Shown: positions 52,946-62,219, counted from the first letter of the stretch. The stretch: 64,000 nucleotides of DNA from Pedobacter sp. L105 (GCF_009765875.1 NZ_LMUP01000016.1:128534-192533); one strand, 5' to 3'. Notes: generated by a model not told the origin, from the letters alone. Numbers and translations are program-made.

Positions 52946-55279
52946 ATGAGAAAGTTATCAAAATCTATTACAGATCTGAAACCCTTTTATGATGTGGTTA
53001 TCATAGGCAGCGGATACGGCGGAAGCATTGCAGCCAGCCGCTTTGCACGCGCAGGTCTTAGCGTTTGCCTGCTGGAAAAAGGCAAAGAATTTCAACCTGG
53101 CGAATACCCGGATACCCTGGCCGAAGCAGAAGCCGAAATGCAGCTGAATACAAATGACCGGCAGGCCGTAAAAAACGGCTTGTATGACTTCCATGTTGGT
53201 GAGGGTATATCCGTATTTAAAGGCTGTGGTTTAGGTGGTACATCGCAGGTAAATGCAGGTGTGGTCATCAAACCAGAAAGCGCCGTTTTTAACGATAAAA
53301 GATGGCCAGCGGCAATCAGGGAAGACATGGATAGTCTTGAAAAAGGTTACCAGGCAGCATATGAGATGCTTAAACCTTCAACCTACCCGGCAAATACAGA
53401 TGGATATCCGGAACTGGAAAAATCAAAAGCCATGCGCATATCTGCTGAGCAAATGGGTCAGCCTTTTAACTATACAGACATCAATGTATCATTTAAAAGC
53501 GGGCTGAACCATGTAGGCGTGGAACAAAAAAAATGTAACAACTGCGGCGATTGTGTTACCGGCTGTAATCATTCCGCAAAAAACACGTTGATCATGAACT
53601 ATTTACCCGATGCGGTAAATTATGGAACTGAGATATTCTGCAATACTGATGTGAACCATGTAGCAAAGAGCGGTGATAACTGGATCACTTACTTTGAGGT
53701 ATTTGGCAGTGAAAGGGATAAATTTAATGCGCCGCTACAATTTGTACGTTCTGCAAAAGTGATCATTGCAGGCGGCGCATTGGGCAGTACCGAGATTTTA
53801 TTACGTTCAAAACAAGCGGGCTTACCTCTCTCTTCAAAATTGGGTGAACATTTTACAGGCAATGGCGATGTATTGGGATTTGCTTACAATTGCGAACAGC
53901 CTATTAACGGTATGGGATTAGGAAAACTTTGTGATGATGCTAAATATCCACCGGTTGGCCCCTGTATAACCAGTATCATAGATATGCGCAACCAACCTGT
54001 GCTGGAGGACGGAATGACCTTTGAAGAGGGAACTATTCCTGCGCCGATTGTTTCGTTGATGAATGTAAGTTTACTATCCTTGTCATCTGCAATCGGGCAT
54101 AATACCAATGGCAGTTTCTCCGACTGGCTGAGAGATTGTGGTGAAGAGGCGAATAGTCTTATCCGCGGCCCATACCACGGAGCTACCAGCCATACCCAAA
54201 CCTATCTGGTGATGACGCACGACGATGGAAGCGGGAAAATGAACTTAGACAACGGGAAACTGTCCATTAACTGGCCTGGTGTAGGCAAGGAAGAGATTTT
54301 TAAAAAGGTGGAAAAGGCAATGCTCGATGCAACGAAAGCTTTGGGCGGCACTTTCATCAGGAATATATTGTGGAGCAAACTGCTGAAGTATGAACTGGTA
54401 ACGGTTCACCCGCTCGGCGGATGTAATATGGCAGAAGATGCATCAATGGGGGTAACCGATCACATCGGAAATGTATTTGCCGGCGATAGCGGCAGTACCA
54501 CTCATGCCGGTCTTTATGTACTTGATGGATCTATTGTACCACTTCCACTGGGCACCAATCCGCTCTTCACGATTTCAGCATTGGCAGAACGCGCCTGTAA
54601 AATTATCCTGAGAAGAATGAACCTGGAAACACGTTATGATTTTCCACCGGCAAAATCTGAACTGACATTACCTGGTACTGCTGTGCAATTTACCGAAACA
54701 ATGAAAGGGTTTTTCAGCACTGCCGAGAAAAATGATTTCCAAAAAGGCTATGAAACAGGAGAACAGCACTGCTCCCCTATCTTATTTACGTTAACTATCG
54801 AAACGGAGAGCATAGATAAATTTGCAAACGATCCGCAGCACCCCGGATATATGAGCGGAACGGTAATCGCCCCCGCATTATCAGATTATCCATTAACCAT
54901 CAGCAATGGTTTGTTTAACCTCTTTGTAAAAGATGAAGATAATCCGGAGCATTTAAAAATGAAATATAATATGCAGCTCAATACTTACGATGGCAAGTCA
55001 TATTATTTTTATGGTTATAAAGAAGTGGATGGCAGATCACCTTTTGATCTATGGCATGCTACCACTGTATTGTATACCACGATTTATACAGATGTCGATA
55101 AAACACAGATTTTAGGGAAAGGAATTTTAAAAATACGCCCGCAGGATTTTGCCACGCAGATGACTACGATGAAGGCCGTAAATGAAACAAATATGATGGA
55201 TGGCTTAAAGGCGGTGGAATCATTTTCCAAATTTTTCAGCACGGAAATTATCGATTCCTACTTTAAAAAATTCTTTTAA
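52946..55279 (+). CDS. GMC-family FAD oxidoreductase (cholesterol oxidase-like) with a four-Cys insert
   Basis: The 777-residue protein has the FAD motif IIGSGYGGSIAASRFA at 19-34 and the GMC signature FKGCGLGGTSQVNAGVV near 91-107. The active-site His is in VTVHPLGGCNM near 488, with FAD-binding VLDGSIVPLPLGTNPLFTIS after it. A four-cysteine cluster C197-x2-C200-x2-C203-x3-C207 suggests a bound iron-sulfur cluster. The last 200 residues form an extra beta-rich domain (GYMSGTVIAPALSDYPLTIS). GMC members oxidise alcohols, and this branch includes sterol oxidases. It is the final gene of the cluster, followed by a terminator. Confidence 0.85.
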   Translation: MRKLSKSITDLKPFYDVVIIGSGYGGSIAASRFARAGLSVCLLEKGKEFQPGEYPDTLAEAEAEMQLNTNDRQAVKNGLYDFHVGEGISVFKGCGLGGTSQVNAGVVIKPESAVFNDKRWPAAIREDMDSLEKGYQAAYEMLKPSTYPANTDGYPELEKSKAMRISAEQMGQPFNYTDINVSFKSGLNHVGVEQKKCNNCGDCVTGCNHSAKNTLIMNYLPDAVNYGTEIFCNTDVNHVAKSGDNWITYFEVFGSERDKFNAPLQFVRSAKVIIAGGALGSTEILLRSKQAGLPLSSKLGEHFTGNGDVLGFAYNCEQPINGMGLGKLCDDAKYPPVGPCITSIIDMRNQPVLEDGMTFEEGTIPAPIVSLMNVSLLSLSSAIGHNTNGSFSDWLRDCGEEANSLIRGPYHGATSHTQTYLVMTHDDGSGKMNLDNGKLSINWPGVGKEEIFKKVEKAMLDATKALGGTFIRNILWSKLLKYELVTVHPLGGCNMAEDASMGVTDHIGNVFAGDSGSTTHAGLYVLDGSIVPLPLGTNPLFTISALAERACKIILRRMNLETRYDFPPAKSELTLPGTAVQFTETMKGFFSTAEKNDFQKGYETGEQHCSPILFTLTIETESIDKFANDPQHPGYMSGTVIAPALSDYPLTISNGLFNLFVKDEDNPEHLKMKYNMQLNTYDGKSYYFYGYKEVDGRSPFDLWHATTVLYTTIYTDVDKTQILGKGILKIRPQDFATQMTTMKAVNETNMMDGLKAVESFSKFFSTEIIDSYFKKFF

Positions 55280-55301
55280 TAATTTTTCTTTGACTTTGCT
55301 A

Positions 55302-55333
55302 AGCCCCATTGTTGTTCATTCAGCAATGGGGCT
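55302..55333 (+). terminator. Terminator of the GMC cluster
   Basis: AGCCCCATTG pairs with CAATGGGGCT, followed by a moderately T-rich stretch. It marks the end of the eight-gene unit. Confidence 0.7.
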
Positions 55334-55414
55334 GTTTATTTAGAGATCAGGGTGCAATTTGGGCCAGATGTCCCTGTCCGGGGTTAAAATATTGCCGTAA
55401 ATTAATGTATATAT

Positions 55415-56332
55415 ATGTTAGATGATACAAAAATATATGGCCTGAAAAAACTTGTTCTAATAGTTTTATTATTAGGGATCAATACGGCGTTTTCACAAAC
55501 CCTCCCCTTTACCAAATCACTTTCTTACAATAGCAGAACCCAAAACGGTAAAATATTTATCTTTGATCAGAATGAAACGGTTACCAATAGTAATGCTGTT
55601 GGCCAGGAAAAAGGATCAGCTGTAATCGCTTACAAAGGTTCCCGTTTTACCATCGAACATATAGATTCTTTAAATGGAGACTTGACCATTAAATTCTTAC
55701 CCTTTAAACTGGCCAGGCAAAAGAACAGCCCCAATACATCCAAATATACCAGTGCCAGTTTAAAAAACCGCCTCACCTACAATGTTAAAAGTAACCCCGA
55801 AAATGATTCCATTACCAGTAAATCTGTCGGCAACAACATCAGGTATTTTACCCTCAGCAGCCATAAGGCAAATACTTCAGTTTCCGCCTATGCCGATAGT
55901 ATTACCAAATGGACAGTTAGCTTAGGTACATTAACCAATCCTTTTAAACTAAGGCCTACCAAAGGACAATTTACAAGTAACCTGAATCTGGGTACTGCGA
56001 TATTTGCCCAATATAAATTCAGTGAAAACTGGGCAGGAGGAGGAATATTAGGTATCTCATTAACATCTATCACTTTAGATAGTGCTTCCACTACAGGCCA
56101 TGTATTAACCACCAGTGAACGGCCTGCAATCACTCCTTCAGTAAGCTTTTTAATCGCTTATAAAAACATCAACTTTACCTTGGGCGTAGGTATCGATTAT
56201 ATCAACACCACAACCGACATAGAGAAAAGCTGGATCTTCAATAAAAAACCCTGGATTGGCTTTGGAATTGGCATTAGCCTGTTTAATGGCTCAGTAGCTT
56301 CTATTAGTACAGTGGCGATAGCCGGACAATGA
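55415..56332 (+). CDS. Exported protein, probable outer-membrane beta-barrel
   Basis: The 305-residue protein has an N-terminal signal (KKLVLIVLLLGINTAFSQ, cleavage near 28). The last 120 residues alternate polar and aromatic residues in strands such as FAQYKFSENWAGGGILGISL and FLIAYKNINFTLGVGIDY. This fits a small outer-membrane barrel. The first half contains short beta segments of unknown type. I recognise no family. It stands alone between the GMC cluster and an M28 peptidase gene. Confidence 0.6.
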   Translation: MLDDTKIYGLKKLVLIVLLLGINTAFSQTLPFTKSLSYNSRTQNGKIFIFDQNETVTNSNAVGQEKGSAVIAYKGSRFTIEHIDSLNGDLTIKFLPFKLARQKNSPNTSKYTSASLKNRLTYNVKSNPENDSITSKSVGNNIRYFTLSSHKANTSVSAYADSITKWTVSLGTLTNPFKLRPTKGQFTSNLNLGTAIFAQYKFSENWAGGGILGISLTSITLDSASTTGHVLTTSERPAITPSVSFLIAYKNINFTLGVGIDYINTTTDIEKSWIFNKKPWIGFGIGISLFNGSVASISTVAIAGQ

Positions 56333-56396
56333 CGCATAAATATTACAGGGGCAACAAAATTTAATTTGTAAATTGTAACGTCACAATTTATCTTTT

Positions 56397-58046
56397 ATGA
56401 GCGCTAAATTTACCTATACCTTTATTTTCTCCGTTGTTTTAGCCCTGTCATCAGGCCAGCTGGTTTTTGCACAGCATATTCCGCTAAATAATAATATCAA
56501 AGAATCCCTGGAGCAGGTTAAACCGGACGAAATTAAGGGAGATATTACTTACCTGGCAGATGACAAGCTTAAAGGACGTTTACCCGGAACCGAAGGTTAC
56601 CAAATGGCAGTTGATTACGTCATCAAACGCCTCAAAGAATTAAACGTCCAGCCCGCAGGAGAAAATGGTACATGGCTTCAGAAGGTATTCTTCCGAAAGG
56701 CATTTACCCGGAATGCAGTACTTTCTTTATCTCACGGGCAGACCGGCGAGCTGGGTATACGCAATAACAGTTATGTGATTTACCCTAATCCGGCAGTTGC
56801 GGCAGTAAAAATATCATCTTCACTGGTGTTTGCTGGTTATGGTATCAGCGAACCTGAATTAGGTTACGATGATTATGAAAACATAGATGTCAAAGGTAAA
56901 ACCGTAATCATCATGCGTGGCTCACCAGATAAATTCAGTTCATCTGTCGCGGCACATAGCATGAACACCAGTACCTTATTAAAAGTAGCAGCAGCCCATG
57001 GTGCTGTTGGGGTAATTTTAAGCACTTCAGATTCTACCATAAAAATGCTGCCCAACCTCAGTAATGGAGTGTATAGTGTAATAGATAACGAAGGAAAAGT
57101 AGCTGTATCTCGTACCTATGATTCCAGTCAGCTGAGTTTTCTTGCTTCCGTAAAATATGAATTTCTGAACCTTTTATTTAAAGGTTCGGGTAAAACGATA
57201 GAAAGTGTTGCAGAAAAGCTGAAAGCAGGAGAAACACAATCTTTTTCACTCCCTTCCTTTGGTATAAATGTAGCTTATAACTCTGTTTATCAAGACATCG
57301 TCAGTTACAATGTGATAGGCAAAATACAAGGCTCCGACCCAATACTTAAGAATGAATATGTTGTTCATAGTGCTCACCTGGACCATTTAGGCATAGGCAA
57401 ACCTGTTGAAGGAGATTCTCTTTATAACGGGGCGCACGACAATGCCTCTGGTGTAGCCAGTCTGCTGGGCATTGCCAAAATATACAATCACATCAAAGTG
57501 AAACCAAAACGTTCCATCCTGATTGTAATGGTAACCGGTGAAGAGCTGGGAGATCTGGGATCGGGATATTTTGCCATGCATCCCACAGTACCGGTAAAGA
57601 GTATGGTAGCGGATGTAAATACAGACATGCCAACGATTATTGCACCGCTCCTATCGGTTACTGCTTTAGGTGCCGAACATTCTTCATTGGCTAAACAGGT
57701 AGATGAAGCCGCCGGATACCTGGGTATCAGCGTAGAACCGGATCCGGAACCTAAACAGGCACGATTTACACGCAGTGATCAATACAGCTTTGTCCTTGCC
57801 GGAATACCTGCACTACACATTAAATATGGCAATAAAACGGCCGACGGAAAAAACAACCTGAACGAAACGGTTGTAAAATGGCGCGCCAAATATTACCATA
57901 AACCACAAGATGATATCAACGGGATATTTGATTTTGAAGCCGGAAAAAAATATGCGCAGCTTAACTTTTTAATTGGTTATCTGGTAGCACAGGGCATTTC
58001 AAGACCAGTTTGGAATACAGGTGATATTTTCAGTACTAACCATTAG
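56397..58046 (+). CDS. Secreted M28-family peptidase with PA domain
   Basis: The 549-residue protein has a Sec signal ending near FAQH (residue 26). A protease-associated domain covers about 140-280 (VFAGYGISEPELGYDDYENIDVKG in outline), inserted before an M28 zinc core. The core shows HSAHLDHLG, NGAHDNASGVASLLG and TGEELGDLGSGYF, then a DVNTDMP Asp. It should act as a periplasmic or surface aminopeptidase. The stop overlaps the convergent selW-like gene by 4 nt. Confidence 0.87.
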   Translation: MSAKFTYTFIFSVVLALSSGQLVFAQHIPLNNNIKESLEQVKPDEIKGDITYLADDKLKGRLPGTEGYQMAVDYVIKRLKELNVQPAGENGTWLQKVFFRKAFTRNAVLSLSHGQTGELGIRNNSYVIYPNPAVAAVKISSSLVFAGYGISEPELGYDDYENIDVKGKTVIIMRGSPDKFSSSVAAHSMNTSTLLKVAAAHGAVGVILSTSDSTIKMLPNLSNGVYSVIDNEGKVAVSRTYDSSQLSFLASVKYEFLNLLFKGSGKTIESVAEKLKAGETQSFSLPSFGINVAYNSVYQDIVSYNVIGKIQGSDPILKNEYVVHSAHLDHLGIGKPVEGDSLYNGAHDNASGVASLLGIAKIYNHIKVKPKRSILIVMVTGEELGDLGSGYFAMHPTVPVKSMVADVNTDMPTIIAPLLSVTALGAEHSSLAKQVDEAAGYLGISVEPDPEPKQARFTRSDQYSFVLAGIPALHIKYGNKTADGKNNLNETVVKWRAKYYHKPQDDINGIFDFEAGKKYAQLNFLIGYLVAQGISRPVWNTGDIFSTNH

Positions 58047-58327
58047 GCTGTCTTATCAGAGTGGCCTAAACTTTTTTCAGGATTTACCACATCACGAATC
58101 AATTGTTTTAATTCCTTGATCTCAGGAAAACGGCCCATTTCTTTTCTGTCAAAGACGATATGATCATCTATGCTGATAATATAGGAACCGCCTGTTTCAC
58201 TCGGCTGCAGCAATACCCCATGCAGATCATCGGTGAAAGTGCCTAACAGCTCCTGCGCCATGTAAGCTGCCCTCAGCATCCATCCGCATTTGGGACAATA
58301 TTCTATACTTACGGTAGGTTTAGCCAT
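58043..58327 (-). CDS. SelT/SelW/SelH-family (Rdx) protein
   Basis: The 94-residue thioredoxin-like protein carries the redox motif YCPKCGW, with C11 and C14. In selenoprotein relatives the second position is selenocysteine; here it is an ordinary TGC-type Cys codon and no in-frame TGA is involved. The family (Rdx) probably acts in thiol redox reactions. It lies 10 nt after the YCF48-like gene and ends a three-gene run. Confidence 0.88.
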   Translation of the reverse strand: MAKPTVSIEYCPKCGWMLRAAYMAQELLGTFTDDLHGVLLQPSETGGSYIISIDDHIVFDRKEMGRFPEIKELKQLIRDVVNPEKSLGHSDKTA

Positions 58328-58337
58328 GATATAACTC

Positions 58338-59354
58338 TTATTTTACTTTTAATGAATAGATCAGTCCTTTGTTTCCTGCCAGCAGAACCAGCGTACCTTT
58401 TTTGGCCTTTTTTATAACGTTAAAGCTGTCATCAGAAATATGGTACCAGTTCTGCCCTCCATTTTTTGATACATCTGTTCCTGAAGTGCCCGTCACAAAA
58501 CAGTTTTTTTCATCAAACCAGATCACCCCGGAGCGAAAGCCAAAAACAGGACGAAAAGGTTTTTCCCAGGATTTCCCCCCATCAAAAGTTAAGAGCACAT
58601 TATTTGTATTTTCCTTATCCTTCTGGTAATCTCCGCCCACCACGATCCCCTTATTGGCGTCATAAAAATCGAGTGAAAAGGCCCCGCTGCTATTTGACCC
58701 CTGCAAAATGGGACAATTATATTTTTTCCAGTTTACGCCATAATTATCGGAAGTATAAATGTTGGATCTCGCACCACCAGTAGCAAACCACACTCTTCCA
58801 CCGGGCATCGTCCTGATACTGGTGCCGCTCGCAGCAAAAGCTGCTTCTCCGGGAGCCATATCCATCCCAAGGTTGGCACTGGCATCTTTCCAGCTCAGCC
58901 CACCATCCTCGGTAATTAAAAGCTGCATATGGTTTTTAACAGGATCACCGAAGATGATCCCTTTTTTTTCACTCCAGAAATCCATTCCATCAAGGAATAT
59001 GGCCGAGTCTAGATTTTTATACGTTTCTGTCCAGTTTTTACCGCCATCGTTTGTACGGAGAATATAGGCTGGAGAACCGGCATTCACTATCACCGCATTA
59101 TTTTCGTCAAATGCTTCAATATCACGAAAATCAAGTTTCTCATAACCTTTCGGTTTAACCCACTTCCACGCTTTGCCTCCATTAGTTGTTTTGCCTATAA
59201 ATCCATTACTTCCGCTCACCCAGGCTACACTATCAGAAACTACTGAAAGCCCCCTGATACTGGTATTGGTTTCTGTAGTCAATGACCCCAGCTCGTAGGT
59301 TTGCGAAAAAACTGTATAAGGCAGGAACAGTAAAATATAAAAGAATATCCTCAT
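58338..59354 (-). CDS. Exported YCF48/BNR beta-propeller protein
   Basis: The 338-residue protein has a short signal (about 1-17) and repeated BNR-type motifs such as TNDGGKNWTET, TEDGGLSWKDA, SDNYGVNWKKY, TFDGGKSWEK and KNGGQNWYHI. These build a beta-propeller of the YCF48 type. Plant and cyanobacterial YCF48 helps assemble photosystem II; in Bacteroidetes the role is unknown. It directly follows the DUF2147 gene without a gap. Confidence 0.85.
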   Translation of the reverse strand: MRIFFYILLFLPYTVFSQTYELGSLTTETNTSIRGLSVVSDSVAWVSGSNGFIGKTTNGGKAWKWVKPKGYEKLDFRDIEAFDENNAVIVNAGSPAYILRTNDGGKNWTETYKNLDSAIFLDGMDFWSEKKGIIFGDPVKNHMQLLITEDGGLSWKDASANLGMDMAPGEAAFAASGTSIRTMPGGRVWFATGGARSNIYTSDNYGVNWKKYNCPILQGSNSSGAFSLDFYDANKGIVVGGDYQKDKENTNNVLLTFDGGKSWEKPFRPVFGFRSGVIWFDEKNCFVTGTSGTDVSKNGGQNWYHISDDSFNVIKKAKKGTLVLLAGNKGLIYSLKVK

Positions 59355-59786
59355 TTATTTAACTCTTTTCCAGACTTCAGTTCTGCCCAACAATGAGATA
59401 CCGACATAACCACGCATATTTAAATCACCATTTTCCTTAATATTCATATTGCAACTATAAGTTTTACCAGACTTAGGATCATATATTTTACCATCAGTCC
59501 ATTTACCATCGTCATAAACAAAATCCCTAAGAATCTCCATACCCAGGATTGGCCTGCTTCTCAAAGCAGCATCAGGATTCTTCAGATCCGTTTTAACAAT
59601 TCCTTTTTCATCCTTATTGGCACTCAGCCAGACAATCTTACCAAAGTACTTATCTCCTTTTTTGAAAACATCTATATGTGCTTCTTTGGTAGAATTGATC
59701 CATTGGCCCAGAATAGCGTCCTTGTTCTGGGCAAAACCTGTTAAAGATATTACTGTGAACAGCAATACCATTGAAATGTGTCTCAT
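59355..59786 (-). CDS. Exported DUF2147 protein
   Basis: The 143-residue protein has a signal peptide (about 1-19, ending GFAQ) and the DUF2147 lipocalin-like pattern: ILGQWINSTKEAHIDVFKKG, GKIVWL, GKIYDPKSGKTYSCNMNI and LNMRGYVGISLLGRTEVWKR. The function of the family is unestablished, though it is widespread in Gram-negative periplasms. It is the first gene of the DUF2147-YCF48-SelW run. Confidence 0.88.
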   Translation of the reverse strand: MRHISMVLLFTVISLTGFAQNKDAILGQWINSTKEAHIDVFKKGDKYFGKIVWLSANKDEKGIVKTDLKNPDAALRSRPILGMEILRDFVYDDGKWTDGKIYDPKSGKTYSCNMNIKENGDLNMRGYVGISLLGRTEVWKRVK

Positions 59787-59868
59787 AAATTTATATTTAG
59801 TGTAAAGCTAAATTACACATTGGCGGTTCCGCTTCAAAAGGAAAAGGATAAAATCTTCAACAGCTCCT

Positions 59869-60903
59869 CTAACTCACTAAAGGGGCATTGACCGTTTTCA
59901 TGATCTCAGCAAAGAGTTCATAAGAATGCAGCCTTGCCTTATGGTCATAAATATGTGAGGTAACCATTACTTCGTCTACCTTTGTCTGGTCCATAAAGGA
60001 TTGGATATCCTGTTTAATCGTTTCTGGTCCGCCAATAAAAGAACAGCCCAGCATCTGCCCTACAGCTTCAGCTTCCTGTGCATTCCAGATGTCATCCATG
60101 CTGTCTACCGGTGGCTGTAAAAGCCTGCGGCGGCCTGTGATGACGCCCATAAAAAATTGCAGTAAAGAGGTAACCAGTTTATTTGCTATTTCATCCGTAT
60201 CTGCAGCAACCACATTGATGCAGGAAATCACATAAGGTTTTTTAAGTCTTTCTGAAGGTTTAAAATTATCACGGTATATCTTTATTGCCGTAAGGAACTG
60301 TGCAGGCGCAAAGTGACTTGCAAAAGCATAAGGAAGTCCTTTTGCTGCAGCTAAGCGGGCACTATCCGTACTGGAACCTAAAATCCAGATAGGAATATCA
60401 AGGCCTTCACCAGGTATTGCCCTAACCTGGCTATTCATATTATCTTCAGAAAAATAATCTTCCAGCTGCTGTACATCTTCAGGAAAATCATTGGCAGCAT
60501 TAAAGCGGCTGCCACGAATGGCCATTGCTGTAATCTGATCAGTACCCGGCGCACGGCCAAGGCCAAGATCAATTCGGTCAGGATATAAAGAAGCCAGGGT
60601 TCCAAACTGTTCCGCCACAACTAAAGGTGAGTGGTTAGGCAGCATGATACCTCCCGAGCCTACCCGAATGGTTTTTGTACCACCGGCGATATATCCGATC
60701 AATACTGAAGTAGCCGAACTGGCTACACTGATCATATTATGATGTTCTGCAAGCCAATAGCGGGTATAACCCAATGCTTCAGCATGCTTTGCCAGATCAA
60801 GGCTATGTTTAAAAGTATCAACAGGAGTACTTCCGGCTATTACAGTAGCAAGATCGAGTACTGAATAAGGAATTCCTGTTGTTTGGTCTATTTCGTTTTC
60901 CAT
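59869..60903 (-). CDS. LLM-class flavin-dependent oxidoreductase
   Basis: The 344-residue protein belongs to the luciferase-like monooxygenase superfamily, the YhbW-type group: PYSVLDLATVIAGSTPVDTF near 12-31, YTRYWLAEHHNM, VGSGGIMLPNHSPLVVAEQFG, and DLGLGRAPGTD. Such proteins use FMNH2 and oxygen, and substrates are usually unknown. It stands alone, with about 82 nt to the DUF2147 gene. Confidence 0.9.
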   Translation of the reverse strand: MENEIDQTTGIPYSVLDLATVIAGSTPVDTFKHSLDLAKHAEALGYTRYWLAEHHNMISVASSATSVLIGYIAGGTKTIRVGSGGIMLPNHSPLVVAEQFGTLASLYPDRIDLGLGRAPGTDQITAMAIRGSRFNAANDFPEDVQQLEDYFSEDNMNSQVRAIPGEGLDIPIWILGSSTDSARLAAAKGLPYAFASHFAPAQFLTAIKIYRDNFKPSERLKKPYVISCINVVAADTDEIANKLVTSLLQFFMGVITGRRRLLQPPVDSMDDIWNAQEAEAVGQMLGCSFIGGPETIKQDIQSFMDQTKVDEVMVTSHIYDHKARLHSYELFAEIMKTVNAPLVS

Positions 60904-61154
60904 TTTTAATCTATTTTCAACGCAACTGATTAGGCGATTTGTATAAAATTAGAGATTAGAAATGATAAACATTTATACTCCTGTAAGATTTGACTTTACA
61001 TACAGATTGAAGATGATCAATTGATTTTTTGAAGTTTTTTCTTTGTATGAGTGAACCAGGATAGCTAGTTGATCAATAGAGATAGGTCAACTGATCAATC
61101 ATTCTATAGGAACATATCAGGCAATAGTCAGTCAGCACGGATGACCCAATAAAC

Positions 61155-61191
61155 AAAAAACCGTCTTCTAAAAAAATAGAAGACGGTTTTT
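61155..61191 (-). terminator. Terminator of tRNA-Leu (CAG)
   Basis: ACCGTCTTCTA pairs with TAGAAGACGGT, flanked by A and T runs; on the reverse strand it follows the tRNA. The spacer 60904-61154 upstream of it shows no gene. Confidence 0.85.
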
Positions 61192-61201
61192 ACACAATGC
61201 G

Positions 61202-61285
61202 TGCCCGAAGAGAGACTCGAACTCTCAAGGATCTTACTCCAACGGCTTCTGAGACCGCAACGTTTACCAATTTCGCCATCCGGGC
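61202..61285 (-). tRNA. tRNA-Leu (CAG)
   Basis: 84-nt class II tRNA: acceptor GCCCGGA/TTCGGGC, anticodon stem GCGGT/GCCGT with loop CTCAGAA (anticodon CAG), and a long variable arm. CCA is not encoded. Confidence 0.92.
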
Positions 61286-61321
61286 ATTGACAACATTAAA
61301 TAGAGCTTCCTGTCGTGGCGA

Positions 61322-61329
61322 CAAATGTA
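61322..61329 (-). promoter_or_regulatory. -7 box of the tRNA-Leu (CAG) promoter
   Basis: TACATTTG on the reverse strand matches TAnnTTTG and lies 36 nt before the tRNA 5' end. Confidence 0.55.
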
Positions 61330-61427
61330 GCATTATTTCTTAAATGATATAAAATTATTTAAAAAAAGCCACAGGTATTTTTAGAGGCAGTTTACTGCCT
61401 CATTTACCCTCTAATTGCTTGTACGCT

Positions 61428-61547
61428 CTAATTGCTTGTTTCTGCGTCTCTATTGTCTATTTCCTGATACCAGGCCATAAGAGATTCATATGTTTCGCTA
61501 TTTAAAGCTTTGTCTAGTGATTCTTCGAGTTCTTTTAAATTAAGCAT
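61428..61547 (-). CDS. Small acidic protein (39 residues)
   Basis: The ORF begins MLNLKELEESLDKALNSETY and ends AETSN. It is acidic, predicted helical, and starts 11 nt after the stop of the 168-residue gene on the same strand, so the two probably form an operon. Size, charge and position would suit an antitoxin or immunity partner, but no family is recognised. The last codons lie inside a 14-bp sequence (CTCTAATTGCTTGT) repeated at 61409 and 61426. Confidence 0.55.
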   Translation of the reverse strand: MLNLKELEESLDKALNSETYESLMAWYQEIDNRDAETSN

Positions 61548-61558
61548 AATACTGATTT

Positions 61559-62065
61559 TTAGCATTCACCATCAAAGTTATGAATGAAGTTAATAATTAT
61601 TTTATTGTTAAATATTGCCAGCTGGATTCTCTTTCTATAATAAAAGCCAGCCACTTTTAATATTTTATCATTTACCGGAAGATCTTGAAACATGATTCCG
61701 GTTATACTTTTATCCCAGCCACCTTTTTGCATCAAATAGGCATTTACACATTCGATAGTTGGCTTTTTGTTAGTGGTTTTATATAAATTTTTTACTGCCT
61801 TATCAATTGACCTGATCCAAAATATGTAATGCTCCTCGTTAAAAACAGTGTCTAAAATATTTTCACAATCTATATCCGAAACATAAACACCGAATTTTTT
61901 ATAATTCCTTTTAGCTGTTTGCCCCCAATAAATTGCATCCCCTTCTTCCAGCCAATAATAAAATCCATGACCTAACCACGCATTGTCTTTTGAACATAGT
62001 ATGGGTTTCTTTAAGTAAGGTATATCATATCCTTGCGTATGAAACATAAATCTCCTTTTTGGCAT
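61559..62065 (-). CDS. Unknown protein, possibly ADP-ribosyltransferase-like
   Basis: The 168-residue protein has no clear family. Its beginning, FMFHTQGYDIPYLKKP followed by LGHGFYYWLEEGDAIYWGQ, recalls the first His/Arg and the GxGFY segment of DUF3990-type ADP-ribosyltransferase folds. IECVNAYLMQKGG and a final beta segment follow. The gene is AT-rich, lies between two tRNA-Leu genes, and is followed by a 39-residue acidic ORF. A toxin-antitoxin or defence pair is possible; the similarity is weak and unverified. Confidence 0.45.
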   Translation of the reverse strand: MPKRRFMFHTQGYDIPYLKKPILCSKDNAWLGHGFYYWLEEGDAIYWGQTAKRNYKKFGVYVSDIDCENILDTVFNEEHYIFWIRSIDKAVKNLYKTTNKKPTIECVNAYLMQKGGWDKSITGIMFQDLPVNDKILKVAGFYYRKRIQLAIFNNKIIINFIHNFDGEC

Positions 62066-62219
62066 AACATACAGGCATTAGCTAATAGTTAAACAAATGT
62101 ACAAATGTTAATTTAAATTACAAATTTTATTTAAATAAAATAACAACATGTTCAAAAGAGACATATTCATACTCAAAAATAGAATACTGAAGTTTAACCG
62201 GGCTAAGATCACAAAAAAT

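Noticed and set aside
58280..58300. A selenocysteine codon in the SelT/SelW-like gene
   Set aside because: The redox motif is CxxC with ordinary Cys codons; no in-frame TGA is present.
60904..61154. TGATCAAT-containing repeats as an operator
   Set aside because: The copies are irregular in spacing and orientation, and no start codon or promoter sits next to them.
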